Shown in pieces: positions 48,079 to 60,379 of a stretch of 64,000 nt of DNA. The stretch is from NCBI GenBank assembly GCA_003290165.1, contig QNQO01000547.1:248001-312000 (forward strand). Reading direction: 5' to 3'. Within the stretch, counting starts at the first letter, position 1, and every line of letters begins with the position of its first letter. The position numbers and the translations under genes are program-made. Under the pieces are notes generated by a model that had not been told where the DNA came from, did not search any database, and was given only the letters and a program-made list of their open reading frames with translations. This DNA comes from Berberis thunbergii (lineage: Eukaryota; Streptophyta; Magnoliopsida; Ranunculales; Berberidaceae).

Positions 48079-49878
48079 TGATATTCACATAATTATTACA
48101 TAATATATCCCTTAATTTATATATGTTAGTGTTTCGATTATTATAATTTATAATAATTTATTTCGGTTTTCATGTCTTGGCAGGAATTTGAGCGTTAACG
48201 ATGAAATGGTATTAAGGCGACAGACAATTGGTCGATTCTAGTGGTGGTACAAAGCAGAGAGTCACATATCTAAAACTAACCCTAGTAAACCTAGATCCAC
48301 CTAAAATTAGCCTAAGCCCAAATCCAAAAATACTAACCTAAAAACCCAAGCCCAAGATAATAGAACCCTATTTAGCTCCTCTAAATCTTAGAGAAAAGGG
48401 GGGAGCTCTGATTCTCTCCACTTCCACAGCCCCTCTCCCCTCATCTCTTTGCCAGCCACCTCACCACCCTGCCGGCATCCTCGCTCGATAGGAGAGCCGG
48501 CAGCGCGATAATCCCGCCATCACCCCTCATCTCGTCATCTCTCACCTCGTTCTCCGCGCCAACAACCACCTCCCTCCTCATCCCACTGAACAGGGGCGTG
48601 ACACCCTGTTGCAACGTCATCACGCCACACAGCCATCACCACCACCACCGAGCACAACCTTCTCCGCCATCACACACCCACCGCGCGCACAAACCTCCCT
48701 GGTTTCCACCTCTGTTCGCTCCTCCTTCCTGTTTTCCTCCTCTCTCTTCGTCTATCCTCCCCACTTCTATCTCTCTGCTCCAACCTCGCCACAGACCAAG
48801 CCGATAAGCGCCACGCCGCAGACAGAGCTCGCGACAGAGCTCTCTGTTTCGCCTCCTCCTTTGTTTTTCTTGCGTTAACTTCCTGTTCTTCATCCTATCT
48901 CTTTGCAGGTACCAGGGCAAGTCAGGGACCACGAGGAGCTCGCGAAGAAGCCGCAACAGCGCGGAACCAGAGCGGCGTCCCTGGAGACGAAGGCGCAGGC
49001 AGCGCGCGACTTTGCGGGAGAAAACTGTTTTTCAAACAGTTCAGCTATTCACACCCCAGAGATTTGTAAGAGCCACCACAGAGTGCTTTTGGCCAGTTTT
49101 CTCGGGATTCGCGTCCGTGCAGAGATGATTTCCACCTCCATTGACGTTGTGCTCACCGCTACCATGACCAGCTAAACCATTCGCCAAGGCTACGATGAAA
49201 CCATAGGGTTTCCTAGAGTTTGTGTATTTAAATTTATTGTTTTCTTTATGCTTGAACGTTAAACACATTTGATTTATGATTTTTCAATAATTTGCTTTCA
49301 CTGATTATATCCTGATTTAATTATCTAGGACTAGTCGGTAGTTAGAAATACTCTTTGTTGAAGATTCAAAAGTCCTGATTTAATCAATTAATCTGAATCT
49401 GTGATTGTGTGTGCCGTAAGAAGACACGCAATGCTAGGGATTAGGATTAATTAAAATAAATCTGTGATTGTGTGTGCCGTAAGAAGACACGCAATTCTAG
49501 GCAATTTATAACTATGCTTAAATCAATTGTGAACTTAGATTAATCTTTAGGTTAGTCATGTTAAATCTTGAAAACAGTTATTTTTGATCACACAAATCTC
49601 AAAGAACCTGTGGTGGATTCAATGCCTTTGGTTCCTTTCTCATATTCTTTAAAACTTTTATTTTGTTTTTAATTTGAATTTTTAGTTTAGATATTTTAAT
49701 TGCTGTAACCCCAATTTAAATTAGTTTAAAATAACCCTGAAATTTAATGGCAACCACAGTCCTTGTTGGGATCGACCTGTACTTGCCCTTGTCTTACCAG
49801 TTAGACACTGTGCACTTGCAGTTATTAAAATTAGGTTAAATTTAAACCTATTTATTTAGGTTAGTTAAATCTGCATCA
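48079..49878 (+). mobile_element. Array LTR 2
   Basis: TGATATTCAC...CTGCATCA, about 1.80 kb, nearly identical to LTRs 3 and 4 apart from many one-base indels, mostly in homopolymers. The following primer site is damaged (TTGGCCCGTTGCCGGGA). It serves as the right LTR of unit 1 and the left LTR of unit 2. Confidence 0.9.
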
Positions 49879-52800
49879 AGTTTTTGGCCCGTTGCCGGGA
49901 CTGTAGCGGTATAATTGGGATTTAAGAGTTTTATTTTCACTAGTTTGTAGTTTAGGGTTAAAAAAAAAAAAAAAATTTAATTAATTTAAAAAAAAAAAAT
50001 TAGGTCAGATATAAGATTGCTTTTTTTTTATAGTAGGTTTGGATTTTTTTTTTAGTTATTTCTTTTAAGTCTTAGAAGTTTGATACTTGATTTTGCTTTG
50101 TTATTTTTGCAGTATTAATAGGCAGAAGGCATATATTACAGATTACACGCTCTCGAGAAAATTGAACGATCCTGCCTGACATCAAGCAAAGTTTTTTATT
50201 TTTATTTTGGTGAGTAGAGTTTTTAATTTTATTTTCACCTCGTTTAACGAGTGTGTGGTGTAATAATTTTTTAACTCTACTATTTCTCATTTTGTTTCAA
50301 AAAAAAAAAAAAAAAATAACAAAAAACAAAAACAAAAACAAAAAGCCAATGGTTTGAAATTGTTTACAGGTTGCTATCGCGTGGACACTCTCAGAAGTTG
50401 GCGAGCCGTCAGGTGGACGGTGCTTTCTGATCGACGTCAACTCGACTTCTACCGGCGCTCGCAAGGTAACCCAAGAGAGGTTCACGCCGAGGTAACTTCT
50501 TTCCACCGCATCTGCACGCGGTTTCCTAAGTGGATTACTGTGTGTTTTATTTGCTAGGTACTTATCTAGGGTCATTTTTCATTCATCTTGCTTGCGCATC
50601 ATATAGGCCTTGATTAGGTTTTACCATTTTTATTTTAGAGTTAGGTTATCTTTCGTATATAGATTAGGCTTGCATAATTTAAAAAATAAAATAAATGAAA
50701 TCTAATTCATTAATCCATTTCGCAGGAATGCATTTAATCCCATGTGACCACCTGATTATGCTCCATATTCAGATTATTACAACTCAGGTTCCGCATATTA
50801 TCCTGACTTCCTCTCCCCTTCTAACGAGGATAAAGACTTTAAGGATTACTTCTCCCCTTCTACCTCGAAGCTTGAAACAGCTCTTATGACGATGACTCAG
50901 AAATTAGATGCACTTATGAATTTGACTCAACCCCTACTCCTAGTAATGTTTCATTTGAGGGTTGTGTTGCATGTTCGAGTCCTAGTCATTCTACAGCTGA
51001 TTGTGATTTGCAATATGATTATCCTGAATATTTCGCTGAGCAAATCCATTCTTTTAATGCTAATTGGCGACCTGATTATAATTCAAAGATCAACTATTAC
51101 AGTCCTGGTTTTGCCACTAATCAAAATCTCTCTCGGGCTCATAACTCACACCAAGGGGGACATATTTTCTCTCAAACTCCTCAATACCCCTAATCATGCC
51201 ATGCCCCACCATGACCAAGTTCCTCCATCCAACACATCAAGTTAGAGGAAAAGATTAATCAGTATTTGCAGCGCTCAGCAAGTATAATTGATCAAAATTC
51301 TAAGGACATATCTGAGTTGATAGCCACGACTCAAAGACTTGAGATAGTTGTGGATCATATTACTGAGGCAGTATCTGAAGTGAGTTAGGAAGAGTTCCTA
51401 GTCACTCTGTTCAAAATTCAGAGGGTCAATTCATAACTGGTAACACATTGGAATCCGAGTTAGATGATGTTTTTGTGGATAATGTGATAGAAACTACTTT
51501 GCTTCATGACCCATTCCCTTCCCCACATTTCATGAAGACCCACTCGACATATGTCTTCCTAGTGACTCATGCATAGAATCAAACTGTGAACAGTCTTCAG
51601 AGTCTCCCCTTGACTGTTTTCATGATACACATGACCATTTAGAGGCTTGTTTGACTCATTCTAATTTGGACTTTGATGTTGATGATTCCATTAGGGAGGT
51701 CAATGATTTGTTTGACGCAGTCCCCATTGTGGATCCTAGTTATAAATGGAAGTCTAAAGTGGAGCCTCTTCCACTCAGTGAGTCAAAACTAGTCCCATCA
51801 GTTGAGCCACCTGAGTTTGACCTTAAACAACTACCTGACACCCTCAGGTATGCGTTTTCATGTACTGATGATACTTTGCCTGTTATTATTTCATCTATAT
51901 TGAATTCAAAACAGGTTGTCCCAAAGAAGTCGGGAGATATATTTAATGAGAGACTTCATGCCATAGGTAGTGCTAATTCTAGGTTTGGGGGTGTTGTTGC
52001 GTCGTCTAACTCATCATCTTGGTGTAATCCATTTTGTTACGATGAACCTGTACCACTCAACATATTTATAGGCATACCACTGTCCATCCCTTTCATATTG
52101 ACTGATGCTACCTATATGGATCCATTGTTAGTTAAAAGATGATTTCAATTTTCACCATCCTGATGTGGCAATTATCCAATCTTCTGATTTGGAACCAGAC
52201 TTAGGATGTTCCATTTTAGGAGTAAGGGATGATCCTTTGTTGCATATCACTACTTGCGACCTATTCATGTTTAAGATCCCTATTGACTTCCAAGGAATGC
52301 GAGCTTCTTTACTATTTCTATATGATTTTAGATGGTGTCTTTGCAGCTTTTGGGATGTGCTAGTGTATCGTGTGTCGCATGTGGTTGCTATTATTGAGTG
52401 GACTGATCCTCAACTTTTCAGGTTGTTGGTATACGATTCTTTCACCCTTTTGAAGTTAATGTTCCCTATGTTCTTCCTCGTCACTTCATGATATATCGCT
52501 CATGAGGGAGAATATATGTCGGGCTGACGACGTTAAACCAAGCGCTCCTAGGAGGCAGCCTAGCTTTAGTTGTGTGTCTTTGCTATTAGTCTGGATTGAT
52601 TTTCGAGTGCCCTATTTAGTTGTGTTTCACTCATACTCGTTAGCTCCATAACAGTTTTGACTTACAACTTGTTTTTCTTTAGTTTTCTTTGTTAGTGTCG
52701 AGTCTGCATTTTATCGATTTCTAATGAAAACTCCATGATTCTTATGTTTGTGAGCCTCATTGATGGAAGATTTCATCGAAATTGGTAAAACACTTTCCCA

Positions 52801-54676
52801 TGGTAATATCACTCTCACTCTCCTCTTTTCTTTTTCCTGCATTTGTCATGATCATCATTTCATACATTGAGGACAATGTTTGGTTTAGGTTTGGGGGTGA
52901 CGTTTAAGATTTTTTCTGCATTTTTTGAAAATTTTGAAATGAAATGTATTTCACAATTGACTATTGTATTCTACTCAATCTCCATTGAGTACATAGTTAA
53001 TTATGACTATGTGAAAATTTTCGATTTGAAAATGCATTCAAATCTAAGTTTCTTTCCAATGAAGAGGATGTGCTTTCAAGTATGCCTTTAAATTTGAGGA
53101 ATTCATGCTTTCACTTGTCACTTTTATATATCAATAGGAAAGCATATGGTTTGATATTATCTTTAAGTTAAATTTATTTCATAAGATTTTTTTCAACTCA
53201 ATTACTTTTTGCACTATAAGCCATATTAGCATGATTTGAAGTTGATGAATGAGATATGAGCTAGAAAACCTTAGAATAATAGTGGAGACTTAAACAGTGA
53301 AAGTTTTGAGCCATTCTTTTCTTTCTGAGTGTTAGATAAATATACTCTAATTTTTCTTGAGTTCGCATTAAGTCGTTGATGATCTCATTATTCTCATTTT
53401 TCTTATCAATTGCTTTGAGAATGACATTAAAATTAAATTATTGCACTAGAACTTTTTAGTTTATTTAGTTGAGATGTCATAATACCAACCTGAACTTAAG
53501 AAATGATGTAGGCAAGTTTTTCTTAAACCTTCTCTAGCCTTTTTACTTACCCACTCATTAGTTCCCTTTTGAAGCCCTTTGAGCCGTTGATAGCCTTTTA
53601 TTTGTTAACCCCTTATCGATACCCAATTTATCTAAGAATGTATATGGATGAATGTTAGTTGGAAATGGGCAATTAGAAAGAACAAAATCAAATATACCAT
53701 GAGTCATCAGTGTTGAAACATTCTATTGAGTAGAAGAGGAAAAGCATGTAGTTGGAAAAAAAAAAAAAAAAAAAAAAAAGAGAAGAGAAAGAAAGAAAAG
53801 CGATGTCAATGAAAAAAAAAAAAAAAAAAGTAACGTTGGTTAGAACATTGATTTACTCTTCATAGCCCTTGTGTTAGTAGGTATATACATTCTTAGAGAT
53901 TTTTCGTATACCTTTTTCCATTCTTTGTTAGCCATTACCTAAAACCCATTACAACCTATTAAAGTCCTAGTTGATCTTAAGAGATGGTTAGTTTCGTAGA
54001 TGTGGAGATTAAATAAATAAGAACTATGGTGTATGATTTAACATTCTCAAAAGTAATTGATATTCCTGTCCATGAGATCATATTCATTCCATTCTTGAAA
54101 AGTCCGTTCTTCATATTACTATATGTGAGATGATTGTTTTCCATTATTTACTCTTTTCCTCACATATAAACTGAGTAAAATATCAAATCTCTGAGTGTTT
54201 CATTGTGAGTGACATGAGAGGTTTGAAGTCAAAACAAACTTTCTAAAGGAGATTTAGTAATTGTTTTACTCTGAAATAAAAAGTTATGTTGATAAGGCCA
54301 TGCACACACACACTTCGAGTTGGAAATAATTGATGAAATTTATTTAACCTTTGGGTATTATTAAATGGTTGTGAGACTCTTTGATATATTATTGTGAGAC
54401 TGTTAGCTATTTTCAAAATTTTTTGGCAATTAAATTCTTACTCTGAGGATAATAGACTTAGTTACCATGTTTTGGAAATTTATGAGTCATAATGTTTGTG
54501 GGTAACATTTCTGGAAACCCTCACGAGACTATAACTCGTCCACTAGAGGTAATCTAGGGGTTTAAAGCCTTGTTGCACGTTTAAGGTAAGTGCAACCGAT
54601 GATTCCTGCGAAAGTGAGTTAGATTTTATTTTATTGTTTTGCTCGAGGACTAGCAAAATATAGATTTGGGGGTATT
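49879..54676 (+). mobile_element. Array internal region 2
   Basis: Collinear and almost identical to internal region 3. Its gag-like frame is split by single-base indels into 50886-51245, 51651-52142 and 52165-52491. The 3' non-coding half (52500-54676) carries long A runs near 53757 and 53812. Confidence 0.88.
50726..52500 (+). pseudogene. Broken gag-like frame, unit 2
   Basis: Almost identical to unit 3 but interrupted by single-base indels, for example near 50938, 51190, 51240, 51382, 51528 and 52135. Residual frames match parts of the 535-codon protein exactly. Confidence 0.8.
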
Positions 54677-56471
54677 TGATATTCACATAATTATTACATA
54701 ATATATCCCTTAATTTATATATGTTAGTGTTTCGATTATTATAATTTATAATAATTATTTCGTTTTCATGTCTTGGCAGGAATTTGAGCGTTAACGATGA
54801 AATGGTATTAAGGCGACAGACAATTGGTCGATTCTAGTGGTGGTACAAAGCAGAGAGTCACATATCTAAAACTAACCCTAGTAAACCTAGATCCACCTAA
54901 ATTAGCCTAAGCCCAAATCCAAAAATACTAACCTAAAAACCCAAGCCCAAGATAATAGAACCCTATTTAGCTCCTCTAATCTTAGAGAAAAAGGGGGGAG
55001 CTCTGATTCTCTCCACTTCCACAGCCCCTCTCCCCTCATCTCTTTGCCAGCCACCTCACCACCCTGCCGGCAATCCTCGCTCGATAGGAGAGCCGGCAGC
55101 GCGATAATCCCGCCATCACCCCTCATCTCGTCATCTCTCACCTCGTTCTCCGCGCCAACAACCACCTCCTCCTTCATCCCACTGAAACAGGGGCGTGACA
55201 CCCTGTTGCACGTCATCACGCCACACAGCCATCACCACCACCACCGAGCACCACCTTCTCCGCCATCACCACCACCACCGCGCGCACAACCTCCCTGTTT
55301 TCCACCCTGTTTCGCTCCCTCCTTCCTGTTTTCCTCTCTTCTCTTCGTCTATCCCTCCCCCACTTCTATCTCTCTGCTCCAACCTCGCCAACAGACCAAG
55401 CGATAAGCGCCACTGCCGCTAGACAGAGCTCGCGACAGAGCTCTCTGTTTCGCCTCCTCCTTTGTTTTCTTGCGTTAACTTCTCTGTTCTTCATCCTATC
55501 TCTCTTTTGCAGGTACCAGGGCAAGTCAGGGACCACGAGGAGCTCGCGAAGAAGCCGCAACAGCGCGGAACAGAGCGGCGTCTCGCTGGAGACGAAGGCG
55601 CAGCAGCGCGCGACTTTGGCGGGAGAAAACTGTTTTTCAAACAGTTCAGCTATTCACACCCCAGAGATTTGTAAGAGCCACCACAGAGTGCTTTTGGCCA
55701 GTTTTCTCGGGATTCGCGTCCGTGCAGAGATGATTTCCACCTCCATTGACGTTGTGCTCACCGCTACCATGACCAGCTAAACCATTCGCCAAGGCTACGA
55801 TGAAACCATAGGGTTTCCTAGAGTTTGTGTATTTAAATTTATTGTTTTCTTTATGCTTGAACGTTAAACACATTTGATTTATGATTTTCAATAATTTGCT
55901 TTCACTGATTATATCCTGATTAATTATCTAGACTAGTCGGTAGTTAGAAATACTCTTTGTTGAAATTCAAAAGTCTGATTTAATCAATTAATCTGAATCT
56001 GTGATTGTGTGTGCCGTAAGAAGACACGCAATGCTAGGGATTAGGATTAATTAAAATAAATCTGTGATTGTGTGTGCCGTAAGAAGACACGCAATTCTAG
56101 GAATTTATACCTATGCTTAAATCAATTGTGAACTTAGATTAATCTTTAGGTTAGTCATGTTAAATCTTGAAAACAGTATTTTTGATCACACAAATCTCAA
56201 AGAACCTGTGGTGGATTCAATGCCTTGGTTTCCTTTCTCATATTCTTTAAAACTTTTTATTTTGTTTTTAATTTGATTTTTAGTTTAGATATTTTAATTG
56301 CTGTAACCCCAATTTAAATTAGTTTAAATAAACCCTGAAATTTAATTGCAACCACAGTCCTTGTGGGATCGACCTGTACTTGCCCTTGTCTACCAGTTAG
56401 ACACTGTGCACTTGCAGTTATTAAAATTAGGTTAATTAACCTATTTATTTAGGTTAGTTAAATCTGCATCA
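54677..56471 (+). mobile_element. Array LTR 3
   Basis: TGATATTCAC...CTGCATCA, 1,795 bp. It contains a GC/CT-rich segment (about 54990-55640) with CAC repeats, a splice-acceptor-like CTCTTTTGCAG (ends 55512) and a two-unit repeat built on TGTGTGCCGTAAGAAGACAC (near 56000 and 56070). Practically identical to LTR 4. Confidence 0.92.
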
Positions 56472-56476
56472 AGTTT

Positions 56477-56494
56477 TTGGCGCCGTTGCCGGGG
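56477..56494 (+). other. Tat/Athila-type primer-binding site
   Basis: TTGGCGCCGTTGCCGGGG starts five bases after the LTR end. This motif is typical of plant Tat, Ogre and Athila elements. Equivalents follow LTRs 1, 2 and 4, intact only after LTRs 3 and 4. Confidence 0.8.
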
Positions 56495-56964
56495 ACTGTA
56501 GCGGTATAATTGGATTTAAGAGTTTATTTTCACTAGTTTGTAGTTTAGGTTAAAAAAAAAAAAAATTTAATTAATTTTAAAAAAAAAAAAATTAGGTCAG
56601 ATATAAGATTGCTTTTTTTTTTATAGTAGGTTTGATTTTTTTTTTTAGTTATTTCTTTTAAGTCTTAGAAGTTTGATACTTGATTTTGCTTTTGTTATTT
56701 TTGCAGGTATTAATAGGCAGAAAGGCATATATTACAGATTACACGCTTCTCGAGAAAATTGAACGATCCTGCTGAACATCAAGCAAAGTTTTTTATTTTT
56801 ATTTTGTGAGTAGAGTTTTTAATTTTATTTTCACCTCGTTTTACGAGTGTGTGGTGTAATAATTTTTTTAACTCTACTATTTCTCATTTTGTTTCAAAAA
56901 AAAAAAACAAAAAAACAAAAAACAAAAACAAAAACAAAAAGCACATGGTTTGAATTGTTTACAG

Positions 56965-57085
56965 GTTGCTATCGCGAGGACACTCTCAGAAGTTGGCGAG
57001 CCGTCAGGTGGACGGTGCTTCTGATCGACGTCAACTCGACTTCTACCCGGCGTCGCAGGTAACCCAAGAGAGGTTCACGCCGGAG
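56965..57085 (+). other. Candidate leader exon in the retroelement
   Basis: Preceded by TTGTTTACAG and followed by GTAACTT, it reads as an exon between an acceptor and a donor. Further acceptor-like sites are TTTTTGCAG (ends 56706) and CATTTCGCAG (ends 57316), the last just before the gag-like frame. The block is more GC-rich than its surroundings and conserved in all copies. Splicing is an inference. Confidence 0.35.
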
Positions 57086-57476
57086 GTAACTTCTTTCCAC
57101 CGCATCTGCACGCGGTTTCTAAGTGGATTACTGTGTGTTTTATTTGCTAGGTACTTATCTAGGGTCATTTTTCATTCATCTTGCTTGCGCATCATATAGG
57201 CCTTGATTAGGTTTTACCATTTTTATTTTAGAGTTAGGTTATCTTCGTATATAGATTAGGCTTGCATAATTTAAAAAATAAAATAAAATGAAATCTAATC
57301 ATTATCCATTTCGCAGGAATGCATTTAATCCCATGTGACCACCTGATTATGCTCCATATTCAGATTATTACAACTCAGGTTCCGCATATTATCCTGACTT
57401 CCTCTCCCCTTCTAACGAGGATAAAGACTTTAAGGATTACTTCTCCCCTTCTACCTCGAAGCTTGAAACAGCTCTT

Positions 57477-59084
57477 ATGACGATGACTCAGAAATTAGAT
57501 GCACTTATGAATTTGACTCAACCCCTACCTCCTAGTAATGTTTCATTTGAGGGTTGTGTTGCATGTTCGAGTCCTAGTCATTCTACAGCTGATTGTGATT
57601 TGCAATATGATTATCCTGAATATTTCGCTGAGCAAATCCATTCTTTTAATGCTAATTGGCGACCTGGTTATAATTCAAAGATCAACTATTACAGTCCTGG
57701 TTTTGCCACTAATCAAAATCTCTCTCGGGCTCATAACTCACACCAAGGGGGACATATTTTCTCTCAAACTCCTCAATACCCTAATCATGCCATGCCCCAC
57801 CATGACCAAGTTCCTCCATCCAACACATCAAGTTTAGAGGAAAAGATTAATCAGTATTTGCAGCGCTCAGCAAGTATAATTGATCAAAATTCTAAGGACA
57901 TATCTGAGTTGATAGCCACGACTCAAAGACTTGAGATAGTTGTGGATCATATTACTGAGGCAGTATCTGAAAGTGAGTTAGGAAGAGTTCCTAGTCACTC
58001 TGTTCAAAATTCAGAGGGTCAATTCATAACTGGTAACACATTGGAATCCGAGTTAGATGATGTTTTTGTGGATAATGTGATAGAAACTACTTTGCTTCAT
58101 GACCCATTCCCTTCCCCACATTTTCATGAAGACCCACTCGACATATGTCTTCCTAGTGACTCATGCATAGAATCAAACTGTGAACAGTCTTCAGAGTCTC
58201 CCCTTGACTGTTTTCATGATACACATGACCATTTAGAGGCTTGTTTGACTCATTCTAATTTGGACTTTGATGTTGATGATTCCATTAGGGAGGTCAATGA
58301 TTTGTTTGACGCAGTCCCCATTGTGGATCCTAGTTATAAATGGAAGTCTAAAGTGGAGCCTCTTCCACTCAGTGAGTCAAAACTAGTCCCATCAGTTGAG
58401 CCACCTGAGTTTGACCTTAAACAACTACCTGACACCCTCAGGTATGCGTTTTCATGTACTGATGATACTTTGCCTGTTATTATTTCATCTATATTGAATT
58501 CAAAACAGGTTGTCCCAAAGAAGTCGGGAGATATATTTAATGAGAGACTTCATGCCATAGGTAGTGCTAATTCTAGGTTTGGGGGTGTTGTTGCGTCGTC
58601 TAACTCATCATCTTGGTGTAATCCATTTTGTTACGATGAACCTGTACCACTCAACATATTTATAGGCATACCACTGTCCATCCCTTTCATATTGACTGAT
58701 GCTACCTATATGGATCCATTGTTAGTAAAAGATGATTTCAATTTTCACCATCCTGATGTGGCAATTATCCAATCTTCTGATTTGGAACCAGACTTAGGAT
58801 GTTCCATTTTAGGAGTAAGGGATGATCCTTTGTTGCATATCACTACTTGCGACCTATTCATGTTTAAGATCCCTATTGACTTCCAAGGAATGCGAGCTTC
58901 TTTACTATTTCTATATGATTTTAGATGGTGTCTTTGCAGCTTTTGGGATGTGCTAGTGTATCGTGTGTCGCATGTGGTTGCTATTATTGAGTGGACTGAT
59001 CCTCAACTTTTCAGGTTGTTGGTATACGATTCTTTCACCCTTTTGAAGTTAATGTTCCCTATGTTCTTCCTCGTCACTTCATGA
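57477..59084 (+). CDS. Gag-like protein of a non-autonomous Tat/Athila-type retroelement
   Basis: A 535-codon frame, the only intact copy of three. Residues 27-40 form a CX2CX4HX4C zinc knuckle (CVACSSPSHSTADC), the nucleic-acid-binding motif of gag. Residues 119-165 form a heptad-like helical stretch (LEEKINQYLQRS...) resembling the post-gag coiled coil of Athila polyproteins. Residues 312-345 (FDLKQLPDTLRYAF...LPVIISS) resemble the linker just upstream of RT. RT, RNase H and integrase are absent, so gag appears joined to the pre-RT linker and followed by about 190 residues with no family I recognise, ending in a hydrophobic stretch. The frame is open upstream of the ATG to a TGA near 57334, so translation may start elsewhere after splicing. 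The product, if made, would rely on another element's enzymes. Confidence 0.65.
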   Translation: MTMTQKLDALMNLTQPLPPSNVSFEGCVACSSPSHSTADCDLQYDYPEYFAEQIHSFNANWRPGYNSKINYYSPGFATNQNLSRAHNSHQGGHIFSQTPQYPNHAMPHHDQVPPSNTSSLEEKINQYLQRSASIIDQNSKDISELIATTQRLEIVVDHITEAVSESELGRVPSHSVQNSEGQFITGNTLESELDDVFVDNVIETTLLHDPFPSPHFHEDPLDICLPSDSCIESNCEQSSESPLDCFHDTHDHLEACLTHSNLDFDVDDSIREVNDLFDAVPIVDPSYKWKSKVEPLPLSESKLVPSVEPPEFDLKQLPDTLRYAFSCTDDTLPVIISSILNSKQVVPKKSGDIFNERLHAIGSANSRFGGVVASSNSSSWCNPFCYDEPVPLNIFIGIPLSIPFILTDATYMDPLLVKDDFNFHHPDVAIIQSSDLEPDLGCSILGVRDDPLLHITTCDLFMFKIPIDFQGMRASLLFLYDFRWCLCSFWDVLVYRVSHVVAIIEWTDPQLFRLLVYDSFTLLKLMFPMFFLVTS

Positions 59085-60348
59085 TATATCGCTCATGAGG
59101 GAGAATATATGTCGGGCTGACGACGTTAAACCAAGCGCTCCTAGGAGGCAGCCTAGCTTTAGTTGTGTGTCTTTGCTATTAGTCTGGATTGATTTTCGAG
59201 TGCCCTATTTAGTTGTGTTTCACTCATACTCGTTAGCTCCATAACAGTTTTGACTTACAACTTGTTTTTCTTTAGTTTTCTTTGTTAGTGTCGAGTCTGC
59301 ATTTTATCGATTTCTAATGAAAACTCCATGATTCTTATGTTTGTGAGCCTCATTGATGGAAGATTTCATCGAAATTGGTAAAACACTTTCCCATGGTAAT
59401 ATCACTCTCACTCTCCTCTTTTCTTTTTCCTGCATTTGTCATGATCATCATTTCATACATTGAGGACAATGTTTGGTTTAGGTTTGGGGGTGACGTTTAA
59501 GATTTTTTCTGCATTTTTTGAAAATTTTGAAATGAAATGTATTTCACAATTGACTATTGTATTCTACTCAATCTCCATTGAGTACATAGTTAATTATGAC
59601 TATGTGAAAATTTTCGATTTGAAAATGCATTCAAATCTAAGTTTCTTTCCAATGAAGAGGATGTGCTTTCAAGTATGCCTTTAAATTTGAGGAATTCATG
59701 CTTTCACTTGTCACTTTTATATATCAATAGGAAAGCATATGGTTTGATATTATCTTTAAGTTAAATTTATTTCATAAGATTTTTTTCAACTCAATTACTT
59801 TTTGCACTATAAGCCATATTAGCATGATTTGAAGTTGATGAATGAGATATGAGCTAGAAAACCTTAGAATAATAGTGGAGACTTAAACAGTGAAAGTTTT
59901 GAGCCATTCTTTTCTTTCTGAGTGTTAGATAAATATACTCTAATTTTTCTTGAGTTCGCATTAAGTCGTTGATGATCTCATTATTCTCATTTTTCTTATC
60001 AATTGCTTTGAGAATGACATTAAAATTAAATTATTGCACTAGAACTTTTTAGTTTATTTAGTTGAGATGTCATAATACCAACCTGAACTTAAGAAATGAT
60101 GTAGGCAAGTTTTTCTTAAACCTTCTCTAGCCTTTTTACTTACCCACTCATTAGTTCCCTTTTGAAGCCCTTTGAGCCGTTGATAGCCTTTTATTTGTTA
60201 ACCCCTTATCGATACCCAATTTATCTAAGAATGTATATGGATGAATGTTAGTTGGAAATGGGCAATTAGAAAGAACAAAATCAAATATACCATGAGTCAT
60301 CAGTGTTGAAACATTCTATTGAGTAGAAGAGGAAAAGCATGTAGTTGG

Positions 60349-60379
<31 letters not shown>

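Noticed and set aside
54902..55406. Open frames of 105-120 codons on both strands of the LTR GC-rich block (also 61497-62001)
   Set aside because: They overlap on opposite strands, are low in complexity and are not kept in LTRs 1 and 2. They look like a product of base composition.
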